Positions 44,891 to 53,399 of a stretch of DNA of 64,000 nt are shown here, piece after piece. The first letter of the stretch is position 1; every line of letters begins with the position of its first letter. This DNA is from a virus. The translations under genes and the position numbers were made by a program. The DNA lies in the IMG/VR virus record IMGVR_UViG_3300009177_000028, positions 62,001-126,000 of that record; one strand, written 5' to 3'. The notes under the pieces are model-generated. The model worked only from the letters and a program-made list of their open reading frames with translations, had not been told where the DNA came from and searched no databases.

Positions 44891-45214
44891 TTATCGATCT
44901 ATCCAGCTTGCAACTAGTGTAATATTCTCTAAGCTATGTCCACTGGGAGGATCAAACAATGGTGCACCCATCGAGTGCCAGACCTCATATCGTTGAGTGC
45001 TTGTATTATAGCCTTGCATTTTATAATAATAATTAAACCCAGTTGTAATATGTATAGTTGTATTTAGGTCTGCTACTGAAGTAAACGGTATGCTGTCATT
45101 GGCTACAAGAAAATCAGTTACATCTTGCTCGCCCCATGAACTGCTGGCCTGGCCAGTATAACCTGCAAAGTGTATTGAGTTAAGTATTGTAGTTTGATCG
45201 GTTATTGTAGACAT
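44891..45214 (-). CDS. Family C small appendage protein, copy 2
   Basis: A 107-residue protein, the last gene of the minus-strand run. It begins MSTITDQTTILNSIHFAGYTGQ and ends with YYYKMQGYNTSTQRYEVW followed by SLENITLVASWI. The second half matches the gene at 48948-49517 and the YYKLRAYD segment of the two longer LamG proteins (56457, 57976). An AAGG site lies just upstream. Probably a short adaptor or tip protein. The stop is directly against the M23 gene stop. Confidence 0.8.
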   Translation of the reverse strand: MSTITDQTTILNSIHFAGYTGQASSSWGEQDVTDFLVANDSIPFTSVADLNTTIHITTGFNYYYKMQGYNTSTQRYEVWHSMGAPLFDPPSGHSLENITLVASWIDR

Positions 45215-45221
45215 TATAGCC

Positions 45222-47651
45222 TTATGGTGTTAGACCGCTAGCGCCGTTCCACTGCAAATATATTCCGTTTTGTAAATGGATAAAACGTGGACAACCATTA
45301 TCTATTCCAGTAGTAACGGCACCACCGGTTGACATAACGCCGGTACCGCTTGTACATCCTGTAAATTGGGTTGCATTAGTGCCAGTATAGTTTACTAAAG
45401 AAACTCCGGTACTGGTAGTTACATAAATAGAACCGCTAGTAGGAAAGCCCGTAGTAGAAACAACGTTGATCGTTGCTTGCGGAAGTGTTGCTCCGTTAGA
45501 ACCAGATGCAATTGTTGTTGCTCCAACAAAAACTCCATTGCCCGTAGAGCCATTTAAAGTGAAAGTGGTGCTATTAATGACAGTAATAACCCAGGTTCCA
45601 TTAGCGGCGGTATTACCTAGTACCCCAGAAATAGTTACTACCTGACCAGTAACTAAAGCATTAGCTACGCCGGTAGTTATTTGAATGGGAGAAGCATTGG
45701 TTGCAGCGGTAATGGTACGTGTAGTAACTTCTTCTGTGCTTAAAGTAAAGGTACCAAAATTAGTTCTACCATTTCTTGTAATAGGAGCGAGGCCCATGAA
45801 TCTTTGATTATATGCAAATGGTGGATTAGAACCGGCTGTTAATGCAATTTCTGTAGCGATCCCTCCCCATATTTCTACCGGTAATATTTCGGTTGTTCCA
45901 GTAAATGGAGAATCTCCAGCATTAGCAGATAATAATGGATTAGTCGCTGAAGTTCCATCTAAATTAGCCCAACTACTTAAAGCACAAAAATCTGGTATTC
46001 CATTTTTAAAGGTAAACCCTACATTATTTGTTACTCCAGTTCTTAATATAATTGCGCCGAAATCGGTGTTTGGGGCGCCTGCGTAGCAGAATAATCTCTC
46101 TACATTTAAAGTTGGTAGTGGTGTTGGTTCACTATCTGGAAGTCCAAACATAATAAATCCATTATTAGTGCCGCCTAATGTTCTGGTGTATACGACAACA
46201 TACTGTCCAGACGATTCTGCTGCCATCGTAATACGACTGGCAGTAGTAGGGTGACCTCCACCTGTAATTAGGTTGCCGTAAGCGGTAGTTACTAAAGGAT
46301 CAATATCAAAAAACAAAGCTACATGATTGTGCGACCCACCGACTATAAAATCTCCATAACCATCAGCATTAAATCCTGTTGTAATAGAAACTAGTGGTAA
46401 AGATGAAATTGTTGGTTCAACAGCTAATCTAACTTGCCAGCCAATTGAGTGTGGACTTTGAAGAGTAATCCTGCTAACCTGAGTGACGCTGTCACCTGGA
46501 TACCCAGAAATTCTAACGCTACCGCCACCACCATATGTACCATTTCCGGTAGACCCGTTTAGTGCAAACGTGCTAGCAGTAAGTGGAGTCACGGTCCAAA
46601 CACCATTAGCTGCTGTGTTGCCAGTAATTCCAGAAATGACAACTTTTTGACCAACAGAGTAAGATGGATTTGGAGTAATTACAATTGGGCTAGCATTAGT
46701 TGCACCAGTAATTGTAAAAGAGTTATTCACAAAAGTTGACATAAAATTGGAGGCGGTTGTTTCAATTTCATACAACCACCAATTAATTGAATTGATAGTT
46801 TCAACTGGAGGGTTTTCGGTTGATCGGTAATCAAGAACATATCTATTTAGATTGCTAACTGCTCCACCTGTGGACATAGTTCCAGACCCGCCAGAGCACC
46901 CTGTAAATTGAGTAGCGTTAGTATTAGTGTAAGTAACTGCAAATGAGCCGGTGCTAGTTGTTACGAAGATAGTTCCACTGGTTGGGAAACCAGTAGTAGA
47001 TACTACGTTGATGGTAGATTGTGGCAAAGATTGACCGTTAGATCCTGAAGCGATAGTAGTGTTATTACCAACGTTAATAGCTGTAATTTTAAAGCAACCA
47101 GAATTTTTTGTTGGAAATGAAGTACTTTTCATCACAAACATTTTGCCAACGTCACCTGCAACAACTTTTCTTTTCTGTATTGGAATAGAAACTTCTTTTT
47201 CTACACCCGCTCCAAAATTGATACCAGTACCATATCCATCTGTAGTTAATCCAGATGTATAGAACATTCCTGTGCTTACCGTACCGCCAGTAGTAAAAGC
47301 TCCATTGCCAGCAGATCCTGATAGTGTGAATGTGTTGGCGCCAGTTACGTCAATTACCCAAGTTCCGTTTGCGGCTGTATTTCCGCCTACGCTTGCAAGA
47401 AAAACTGACTGCCTATTAGCTAAACCATGGGCCGTAGAGGTTGTAATTTGAATTGGCGTAGTATTACTAGCGGCAGTAACGGTTAAAGAATTTGCTACTG
47501 TATCTAGATTCCATCCCATGCTACCTACGATGGAATACCCTAGGACCCTGTACAAAAAGATAGACAATTCATACAAGAGTGGCGTATGGAATTTGCTGGT
47601 AGCATATCCGGTATTCGCTGCATTGTAATCTCTTGAAACAAATATTGTCAT
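45222..47651 (-). CDS. Family B appendage protein, copy 3, with five inserted modules
   Basis: The 809-residue protein has the family B frame: N-terminal RDYNAANTGY, an LSIFLYRVLGYS segment, NSGCFKI, HSIGWQVRLA, a GGSHNHVALFFD segment, GRTNFG and a C-terminal LQNGIYLQWNG. It is the longest copy because it carries three M1 modules (45519-45720, 46508-46722, 47278-47490) and two M2 modules (45310-45518, 46857-47066) in loops that are short in copy 1 (53400). It starts directly on the stop of the family A copy 3. Receptor-binding or fibre-tip role inferred. Confidence 0.85.
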   Translation of the reverse strand: MTIFVSRDYNAANTGYATSKFHTPLLYELSIFLYRVLGYSIVGSMGWNLDTVANSLTVTAASNTTPIQITTSTAHGLANRQSVFLASVGGNTAANGTWVIDVTGANTFTLSGSAGNGAFTTGGTVSTGMFYTSGLTTDGYGTGINFGAGVEKEVSIPIQKRKVVAGDVGKMFVMKSTSFPTKNSGCFKITAINVGNNTTIASGSNGQSLPQSTINVVSTTGFPTSGTIFVTTSTGSFAVTYTNTNATQFTGCSGGSGTMSTGGAVSNLNRYVLDYRSTENPPVETINSINWWLYEIETTASNFMSTFVNNSFTITGATNASPIVITPNPSYSVGQKVVISGITGNTAANGVWTVTPLTASTFALNGSTGNGTYGGGGSVRISGYPGDSVTQVSRITLQSPHSIGWQVRLAVEPTISSLPLVSITTGFNADGYGDFIVGGSHNHVALFFDIDPLVTTAYGNLITGGGHPTTASRITMAAESSGQYVVVYTRTLGGTNNGFIMFGLPDSEPTPLPTLNVERLFCYAGAPNTDFGAIILRTGVTNNVGFTFKNGIPDFCALSSWANLDGTSATNPLLSANAGDSPFTGTTEILPVEIWGGIATEIALTAGSNPPFAYNQRFMGLAPITRNGRTNFGTFTLSTEEVTTRTITAATNASPIQITTGVANALVTGQVVTISGVLGNTAANGTWVITVINSTTFTLNGSTGNGVFVGATTIASGSNGATLPQATINVVSTTGFPTSGSIYVTTSTGVSLVNYTGTNATQFTGCTSGTGVMSTGGAVTTGIDNGCPRFIHLQNGIYLQWNGASGLTP
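45310..45518 (-). repeat. Module M2 in B copy 3 (C-terminal site)
   Basis: Encodes IASGSNG..LP..TINVVSTTGFPTSG, a TTSTG hairpin and FTGCTSGTG, closing with STGGAV. It follows an M1 copy at the GRTNFG insertion site. Confidence 0.8.
45519..45720 (-). repeat. Module M1 in B copy 3 (C-terminal site)
   Basis: Encodes NASPIQITTG...GNTAANGTW...FTLNGSTGNG. It occupies the same site as the single M1 of B copy 2. Confidence 0.8.
46508..46722 (-). repeat. Module M1 in B copy 3 (before HSIGWQV)
   Basis: Encodes NASPIVITPN...GNTAANGVW...FALNGSTGNG just before the QSPHSIGWQV strand, where copies 1 and 2 have only short loops. Confidence 0.8.
46857..47066 (-). repeat. Module M2 in B copy 3 (NSG-F site)
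   Basis: One M2 between NSGCFKI and YVLDYRS. Copy 1 has no module and copy 2 has several at this exact site. Confidence 0.82.
47278..47490 (-). repeat. Module M1 in B copy 3 (N-terminal site)
   Basis: Encodes NTTPIQITTS...GNTAANGTW...FTLSGSAGNG near the N-terminus, before the KEVSIPI strand. Confidence 0.8.
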
Positions 47652-48938
47652 TTAGGTGCCTAAAGGTAGAAGATTGTACGGCATTATAGATCCATCCCAG
47701 GGCCATAATACACCGTTACCTACGTGTATAAATTCTCCATTATCACCCACTAAATGAAAGTTGGGAACGTTGGTGCTCGTGAATGCTATTCTAGTTAATT
47801 TGGCTCTAGCTAAAGAGTATTGGCCAGCGGTAGAAATTGAAGATATTAATGCGTCTGAATAAATTATTTTACCGGTTCTAATTTGTGTTCCTAAAAGACC
47901 TGATAAATTTGGACCAACAGTGTACAGCGTCCCGGTAACACCATCTCCAACGAAATTTTTAGTCATTAATTGGCAAGTTCTAGTGGTCCCATCGAACCCG
48001 GCCATAGCAAAACTAGTGCTATGAGAGTCGGTACCTACAGCGGCTGTTAAATTATTACCGCCAACCATCATGGTTAGTGGGTTCGTATCTTGCGCTTGAG
48101 TATAGAACCTTTGAGGAACAAGCACATAGAAATATAGCCCTGCTGCTGCGTTAGAATTTGGAGATCTAATGTGTCCTAGAAGAAAATCAGTATCACCTAT
48201 TAGCGTGATATTGCCTATATTTCCCGCAGTGGTTCCAGTGAAATTGACTGTTGAGGCGGTAACTCTTTCAGTGATGGTGGTACCTGTAAAGGCGCTGCCA
48301 GTCCAAGTGCCCGGTGGAGATCCAACTACCCCAAACTGTCCGAATGGAGTGGAAGAGCCTCTTAGCAACATTTGAAATTGACTGCTGGCTTGGCCCGTGT
48401 TGACGCCAGAGGCGCCCGATAAAGTTCCTACCCAATAATTACCGCTAGCAATGCCTAACTGAGAAGCTGCGACGACATCTATTACTCTATAGTTGAGAGC
48501 TGAACGAGAAGTTAAATTATTTTTAAGTGTAGTAATATCTCTTGTCCCGCCACTAAATACGGATAGTTGTAATTGAGTTTGTGTTGGCACCCCGATAATT
48601 CTATAAATAGAATTATCTGTGCTATCTGGATCAGTGGTAGACCAAATAGTGATGTGCTTACCAATCATTGTTGAGTTAAAGTTGGCGGATGGAGAATTAA
48701 AATTAATTCCAAGATCCGAAGTTACCCCATCACTGCCTGTTGCCAATACCGAAGCACCTTCAAAAAAACCGGCTGGCGCGCTAGTTGGTGTGGCGGGCAT
48801 TCCACCTGGAGTGGTTAGAGAGGATGTTCCATTTATACAATATCCCCAGAACTCATAACAAATTCTTAGGAAGATAGGAATGTCCCTTCCATTAGTTCCT
48901 GTAATATACTGTAATGCTCTTAGATATTTTCTAGCCAT
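47652..48938 (-). CDS. Family A appendage protein, copy 3
   Basis: The 428-residue copy shares its frame with 51817-53385 and 54861-56411. The frame comprises an N-terminal ARKYLRAL, FWGYCINGTSSL, a GKHITIW...DNSIYRI segment, SRSALNYRVID, GQASSQFQ, LARAKLTRIAF and HVGNGVLWPWDG. It is the shortest copy, with neither M1 nor M2. An AAAGGAA ribosome site lies upstream. It is likely a jelly-roll or beta-rich receptor-binding protein. No catalytic residues are visible. Confidence 0.84.
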   Translation of the reverse strand: MARKYLRALQYITGTNGRDIPIFLRICYEFWGYCINGTSSLTTPGGMPATPTSAPAGFFEGASVLATGSDGVTSDLGINFNSPSANFNSTMIGKHITIWSTTDPDSTDNSIYRIIGVPTQTQLQLSVFSGGTRDITTLKNNLTSRSALNYRVIDVVAASQLGIASGNYWVGTLSGASGVNTGQASSQFQMLLRGSSTPFGQFGVVGSPPGTWTGSAFTGTTITERVTASTVNFTGTTAGNIGNITLIGDTDFLLGHIRSPNSNAAAGLYFYVLVPQRFYTQAQDTNPLTMMVGGNNLTAAVGTDSHSTSFAMAGFDGTTRTCQLMTKNFVGDGVTGTLYTVGPNLSGLLGTQIRTGKIIYSDALISSISTAGQYSLARAKLTRIAFTSTNVPNFHLVGDNGEFIHVGNGVLWPWDGSIMPYNLLPLGT

Positions 48939-48947
48939 ATTATTCCT

Positions 48948-49517
48948 TTATTGAATCCATCGCCCTACAATAGTTATATTGTCTAATGAATTGGTGCTTG
49001 GGGCGGTCTTATATACATCATTTTCCACATTTGGCGGATTACGATTAGGATCAAATAACTCTGGTCGACCAGTAATATTCTCAACAATAACCCAAGTTTC
49101 ATATTGTTGTGTTGATGTATTATATCCTCTAAGTTTGTAATAGATCCTTTGATCTTTTGGATGATCAATAACGGAATCAATGTCTACATCTTCTTCTGAA
49201 CGATTTTCAAGAAGTTGAATGCCTGCAAAATTAGTTGTGTATCCTGCATATGGTGAATTAACAAAGCTAGCAACAACAATGAAAGAGTTTTCAGTGGCGG
49301 CAAAATTAGTTGTGTATCCTGCATACGGAGAGTTATTAAAAAATGCAAGTGTACTTTGCATATCAAAACCTCCCCAATTAAGAAAATTTCCTTGGAAACG
49401 CCCATCTGTAAAATGTAAATTAACAACAGTAGTGTACCCATCCCACTTCGCTACAGATCCGAAATCGGGCGTATCCAACATTATTTGTGTTGCTGATAAA
49501 ATTTGACCTACTGCCAT
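48948..49517 (-). CDS. Family C appendage protein, copy 1, with internal duplication
   Basis: A 189-residue protein. A NSPYAGYTTNFA segment occurs twice, 25 residues apart. The matching DNA (49225-49250 and 49300-49325) is identical over 26 bp, so the duplication is recent. The C-terminal half has YYKLRGYNTSTQQYETW and a SLDNITIVGRWIQ end, as in 44891-45214. It has an AAGGATAA ribosome site and lies between a B and an A gene in the cassette array. Confidence 0.82.
   Translation of the reverse strand: MAVGQILSATQIMLDTPDFGSVAKWDGYTTVVNLHFTDGRFQGNFLNWGGFDMQSTLAFFNNSPYAGYTTNFAATENSFIVVASFVNSPYAGYTTNFAGIQLLENRSEEDVDIDSVIDHPKDQRIYYKLRGYNTSTQQYETWVIVENITGRPELFDPNRNPPNVENDVYKTAPSTNSLDNITIVGRWIQ
49225..49325 (-). 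repeat. 26-bp perfect direct repeat, 75-bp period
   Basis: Two identical 26-bp stretches start at 49225 and 49300. Each encodes YAGYTTNFA in the minus-strand family C gene, and the spacing keeps the frame. The perfect identity contrasts with the diverged paralogues nearby. Confidence 0.85.
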
Positions 49518-49526
49518 TGATTATCC

Positions 49527-51806
49527 TTATGGTACTACCGCTGGCCCATTCCAAGGTATGTAGATTCCTCTTCTCATATGTTGAAAAGATGATCCTCTTA
49601 ATACTGTTCCGCCAGCGGTAAAAGCTCCATTTCCAGTCGTTCCATTTAATGTAAACTGAGTATTGTTAATCACTGTAACTACGAAAGTTCCATTGGCTGC
49701 CGTATTTCCACCAACTCCACTAATTGCCACCGTTTGACCGGTTACCAGCGTATTAGTAGCGGTAGTTGTGATTTGAATTGGAGAAACTCCATTTCCACTA
49801 GTAGTTGAAACGCTCCAGCTTGCCGAGTCAGTTGTCAATGTATAATCACCAAAATTAGTTCTTCCATTCTTGATGAATGGAAGCGTGCCCATTGCCTTAG
49901 GATAAAACGGATAGCTAATTGAGTTTGTAATATCGTGCCAAGTATTTACTACGCCAGCCACCAAATCGACTGGTAAAAGTTCGGTTGATGAAGTAAATGG
50001 AGAGTCTCCGGCCGAGCCATCAAACATTGGGCTAGCTCCCTGTACAACACCACTTAAATAAGTTAGAGAGGATGGAGAGCAAGAAATAGGTACCCACTTA
50101 AATGCCGCTCCCTGAATAGAGACAGTAACATAATGTCCAACAAACAAACTTACATCGTTAGTTCTTCCATTTCCTAAGTTGTTACTAGCCCCATTACCTA
50201 ATGCATATAGTCTTTCAACATTATCCAATGGGAGTGGCGCTGGCTCATTATCCGGAATTCCAAAGGTCAAATAAAATGATGGGGGAGAACCTGCATTCAG
50301 TGGCCTTCTGGCAAAAATATGAAAACTTTGTCCAGTGTCATCTCCAATTAGCGTCATTCTAAATTGTGGGCCTGCACCAGCATTATCACCACATCCCGTA
50401 GAAGTATTGAAGAGGGCGCTAGAAGTATCGTAATACAATGCGCCATGCAAATGTCGACCACCTACTGGAAAATCTCCGGCAGAGTTTCCAGCAAACCCAG
50501 GGGCGAATGTTATTAAAGCTGTGTTAAAATTGCTGTTAGAATCTGTAGCAGTTTCATTGCAAATTCTTACTTGGTACCCCGTAGAATGTGGGCTTTGTAA
50601 TATGATTCTTGGAGTAGTTGATGTTCCGTAACCACGATAACCAGTTCCACCGTTATTGGCGCCCTGTGTTGGACAATTAATATCTTTATCATAAAGATAC
50701 CATGGAACTGTATCAGTATTTTCTACTAGTGCTAAATCGCCATTTCCTCTATAATCTACTACAAATTTGTTTTGATTATAGATTGGCTCACCAGTAGCTA
50801 ATGTGCCGGTGCCACTGGAACAACCTGTAAATGCGATCTGAGTAACCGCTCCACCAGTAGACATAGTTCCTGTTCCACCGGAACAACCAGTGAACTGCGT
50901 ACCACCAGACGTGCTGGTGTAAGTCACCGTTTGGGCACCTGCGCTCGTGGTAACTGTAATGGTTCCGCTGCCCAAGAATCCAGCAGTAGAGGCAACGTTA
51001 ATAGTGCCTTGTGGAAGAACTTGTCCGTTTGAACCGGCAGCAATAGTTGTGCTAGCATTCTGTGTTCCGGTATAGTTAATTGTTTGAATATTATTGCTTG
51101 AAAAAACCGTGCCACCAGTAAACATAGATCCGGCACCGCCTGTACACCCAGTGAATTGAGTACCAGCGTTTAATCCTGTATAAGTGATTGTTTGACTTCC
51201 TGTTGTTGACAATAAAATTATTGATCCTGAATTTGGGAACCCCGTGGTAGAGGCTACGTTAATGGTGCCAGTTGGTAGCGCTACGCCATTGGAGCCAGAT
51301 GCAACGGTGGTGTTAGGTCCAGCAAAAAAACTTCCGCTGGCTGGAAATCCAGAAACTGAAGCTGCATAAATGGTTGCCGTAGGTAAAGATACAGCATTCG
51401 AGCCCGCTGCTACGGTTGTAGTATTACCTTGCTGCAATGCGGTAATTAAAAACAATCCAGAGTTTCTATAAGGATAAAGGGGGCTTTTAAGAACTAAAAT
51501 TCTGCCGATATCAGCAGAGATAACCCCTCTAACAGAAACTGGTATTGAAACTTCAATTGCAGCGCCGTTGTTAGCAATACCGGCTTTATTACCTACTGGG
51601 AAAGTTGGAGTATTAGCCGTGGGTGTAGTGTCGCCTGTTGCAAATAATAATTGTCCAACAGCGTTTATGTTATAATTAGTATCTCCAACATATGTGAAAC
51701 TCAAAATTCTTCTTAAGAAAATAGATGACACATAGGAATTAATCCATGGCCTATTTCCTGTAGTTACGTTTTGTGTGAGATAATCTCGGCAAAGATGAAC
51801 AACCAT
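49527..51806 (-). CDS. Family B appendage protein, copy 2, with M1 and M2 modules
   Basis: The 759-residue copy begins MVVHLCRDYLTQNVTTGN and has SIFLRRILSFTYVGDTNYN, HSTGYQVRICNE and GRTNFGDY, ending RRGIYIPWNGP. Against copy 1 (483 residues) it gains about 220 residues at the NSGLFLI site: two full M2 modules, one partial and a remnant (about 50795-51422). It also gains one M1 module at the GRTNFG site (49603-49800). The rest aligns without gaps of note. A receptor-binding role is inferred. The start has a TAAAGG site. Confidence 0.85.
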   Translation of the reverse strand: MVVHLCRDYLTQNVTTGNRPWINSYVSSIFLRRILSFTYVGDTNYNINAVGQLLFATGDTTPTANTPTFPVGNKAGIANNGAAIEVSIPVSVRGVISADIGRILVLKSPLYPYRNSGLFLITALQQGNTTTVAAGSNAVSLPTATIYAASVSGFPASGSFFAGPNTTVASGSNGVALPTGTINVASTTGFPNSGSIILLSTTGSQTITYTGLNAGTQFTGCTGGAGSMFTGGTVFSSNNIQTINYTGTQNASTTIAAGSNGQVLPQGTINVASTAGFLGSGTITVTTSAGAQTVTYTSTSGGTQFTGCSGGTGTMSTGGAVTQIAFTGCSSGTGTLATGEPIYNQNKFVVDYRGNGDLALVENTDTVPWYLYDKDINCPTQGANNGGTGYRGYGTSTTPRIILQSPHSTGYQVRICNETATDSNSNFNTALITFAPGFAGNSAGDFPVGGRHLHGALYYDTSSALFNTSTGCGDNAGAGPQFRMTLIGDDTGQSFHIFARRPLNAGSPPSFYLTFGIPDNEPAPLPLDNVERLYALGNGASNNLGNGRTNDVSLFVGHYVTVSIQGAAFKWVPISCSPSSLTYLSGVVQGASPMFDGSAGDSPFTSSTELLPVDLVAGVVNTWHDITNSISYPFYPKAMGTLPFIKNGRTNFGDYTLTTDSASWSVSTTSGNGVSPIQITTTATNTLVTGQTVAISGVGGNTAANGTFVVTVINNTQFTLNGTTGNGAFTAGGTVLRGSSFQHMRRGIYIPWNGPAVVP
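49603..49800 (-). repeat. Module M1 in B copy 2
   Basis: Encodes VSPIQITTT...GNTAANGTF...FTLNGTTGNG at the GRTNFG site shared with B copy 3. Confidence 0.8.
50795..51422 (-). repeat. Tandem array of M2 modules in B copy 2
   Basis: Two full M2 units (about 50845-51055 and 51107-51319), one partial (about 51320-51422) and a remnant (FTGCSSGTG, about 50795-50840), all in the loop between NSGLFLI and FVVDYRG. The array looks like local duplication with decay. Confidence 0.78.
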
Positions 51807-51816
51807 ATTAAAACCT

Positions 51817-53385
51817 TTAGAATGGAAACAGTGTGTACGGTAAAACGGTTTTATCCCAAGGTAATGCAGCTCCCTGAGATATTAATATAAAGTCTCCGTT
51901 TGAACTAAACCTAGTAAATTGTGGCATAAACACGTTAGCAAATCTTGCATTTCTCAATCTCACTCTAGCTAGTGAATATTGGCCGACAACTCCTGGCAGG
52001 GTTAAGAATCCTGGTGAATTAAGTAGATTTCCAGTGAACGGATTGGCCCCAGCCCTAAAATCACTTAAAGAATTGCCTGGAGGATTAGCTATATTGGGAA
52101 CAGTAGAACTAGCATTTCCATCTCCAATTAATGCTTTCACTGACGTTCTATATCCTCTAGCAACACCATCCGCTGCCTTCATTACAAATCCACCACCGTA
52201 TCCGGTACTAGTACTTGTTGTAGTAAATTGGGGAGAGACGTTGCCTCCTTGTATTTCTATTGCAATTGGATTAAGATCTTGAGATTGAGCATATAACCTA
52301 TCAGGTATTTCCATGTGGATATGAAATCCGCTACCATTAGGATTTCCAGTATCTTTGCTGTGGCATATTATATAGCTTCTATCGCCCCACATATTAATGG
52401 ACATAGTTCCGCTCGACCCGCCTGCGTTTGTTAAAGCTGGTCCCGTTACAACTCCTGTGCCATCAGTGAATGCTGAGCCGTTCCAGGTCCCACCAGGAGA
52501 AATATTGTAATTCCATCTACCTGTTGGGATACCACCACCCTGATCATTCATAATAATTTGTATTTGAGAGGTGGCTTGACCAGCATTTATACCCGTTGGA
52601 TCAAACTGGAAAACAAGATAGTTACCATTATTTGTTGCTCCTGATGTTTTACCAGCATCTCCCATATCAACTACTCTATAGTTAATTGATGATCTAGAAG
52701 TAAATGATGGTTTATATCCATCTGGTGGGCTCGGGGTACCACCATTATTTACATTAATAACAATATTATTAGTTGACTTAAAAGCTATTATATTATAAAT
52801 CGAATCTTCTGTACTATTAGATCCAGGTTTCCAAGTTACTAGTTGTTTACCAACCATATTAGAGGTAAATGGAATAGTAGAAGCCGAAAAGAAATCACTA
52901 TAACCGTCAGTTCTAAATATTGTTGTTGGATTAGTATATCCATCAGAGCCCATTGCATTGATTCTGTTACTAGTTACGTTGTTTCCAGTAGACATGGTAC
53001 CCGTTCCACCAGTACATCCAGTAAATTGGGTGCCAGCATTTAAACCAGTATAAGCAACGGTCTGCGTTCCAGTGCTCGTATATACGAAAATGGTTCCGCT
53101 GGTTGGAAAGTTAGTAGTAGAGGCAACGTTAATAGTGCCTTGTGGTAAAGAGACTCCGTTTGAACCTGCCGCAATAGTAGTTGCTATTCCAGTAAAATTT
53201 GCCGGAAAATTAGATGGTGTAGTAGAGGCGAACCCACCTGGAGTGTTAAGTGATGAAGTTCCATTACAGCAGAATCCAAAAAACTCATACATAAATTTAA
53301 AAGCAAAGACCGGCCCGGCCCCGGAATTGCCTCCGCCAACAATGCCGCCCGTAAATATAAGACCTCTTACAAATTTATTTGCCAT
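51817..53385 (-). CDS. Family A appendage protein, copy 2, with one M2 module
   Basis: A 522-residue family A copy: FMYEFFGFCCNGTSSL, GKQLVTWKPGSNSTEDSIYNI, GQATSQIQI, LARVRLRNARF, ending SQGAALPWDKT. A single M2 module (about 52985-53185) follows the ANFTGI segment, where copies 1 and 3 have only a short link. DGY tripeptides occur three times (MGSDGYTN, FRTDGYSD, PPDGYKPS). The GGAGAAG ribosome site is good. It belongs to the A2-B2-C1 cassette. Confidence 0.84.
   Translation of the reverse strand: MANKFVRGLIFTGGIVGGGNSGAGPVFAFKFMYEFFGFCCNGTSSLNTPGGFASTTPSNFPANFTGIATTIAAGSNGVSLPQGTINVASTTNFPTSGTIFVYTSTGTQTVAYTGLNAGTQFTGCTGGTGTMSTGNNVTSNRINAMGSDGYTNPTTIFRTDGYSDFFSASTIPFTSNMVGKQLVTWKPGSNSTEDSIYNIIAFKSTNNIVINVNNGGTPSPPDGYKPSFTSRSSINYRVVDMGDAGKTSGATNNGNYLVFQFDPTGINAGQATSQIQIIMNDQGGGIPTGRWNYNISPGGTWNGSAFTDGTGVVTGPALTNAGGSSGTMSINMWGDRSYIICHSKDTGNPNGSGFHIHMEIPDRLYAQSQDLNPIAIEIQGGNVSPQFTTTSTSTGYGGGFVMKAADGVARGYRTSVKALIGDGNASSTVPNIANPPGNSLSDFRAGANPFTGNLLNSPGFLTLPGVVGQYSLARVRLRNARFANVFMPQFTRFSSNGDFILISQGAALPWDKTVLPYTLFPF
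52985..53185 (-). repeat. Module M2 in A copy 2
   Basis: A single M2 unit in a family A gene, close to those of family B. It shows the module crosses gene families. Confidence 0.8.
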
Positions 53386-53399
53386 TCACTTCTCCAAAA

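Noticed and set aside
49225-49325. CRISPR or att site explanation for the 26-bp repeat
   Set aside because: Only two copies, inside a coding frame, with no integrase or cas gene nearby.
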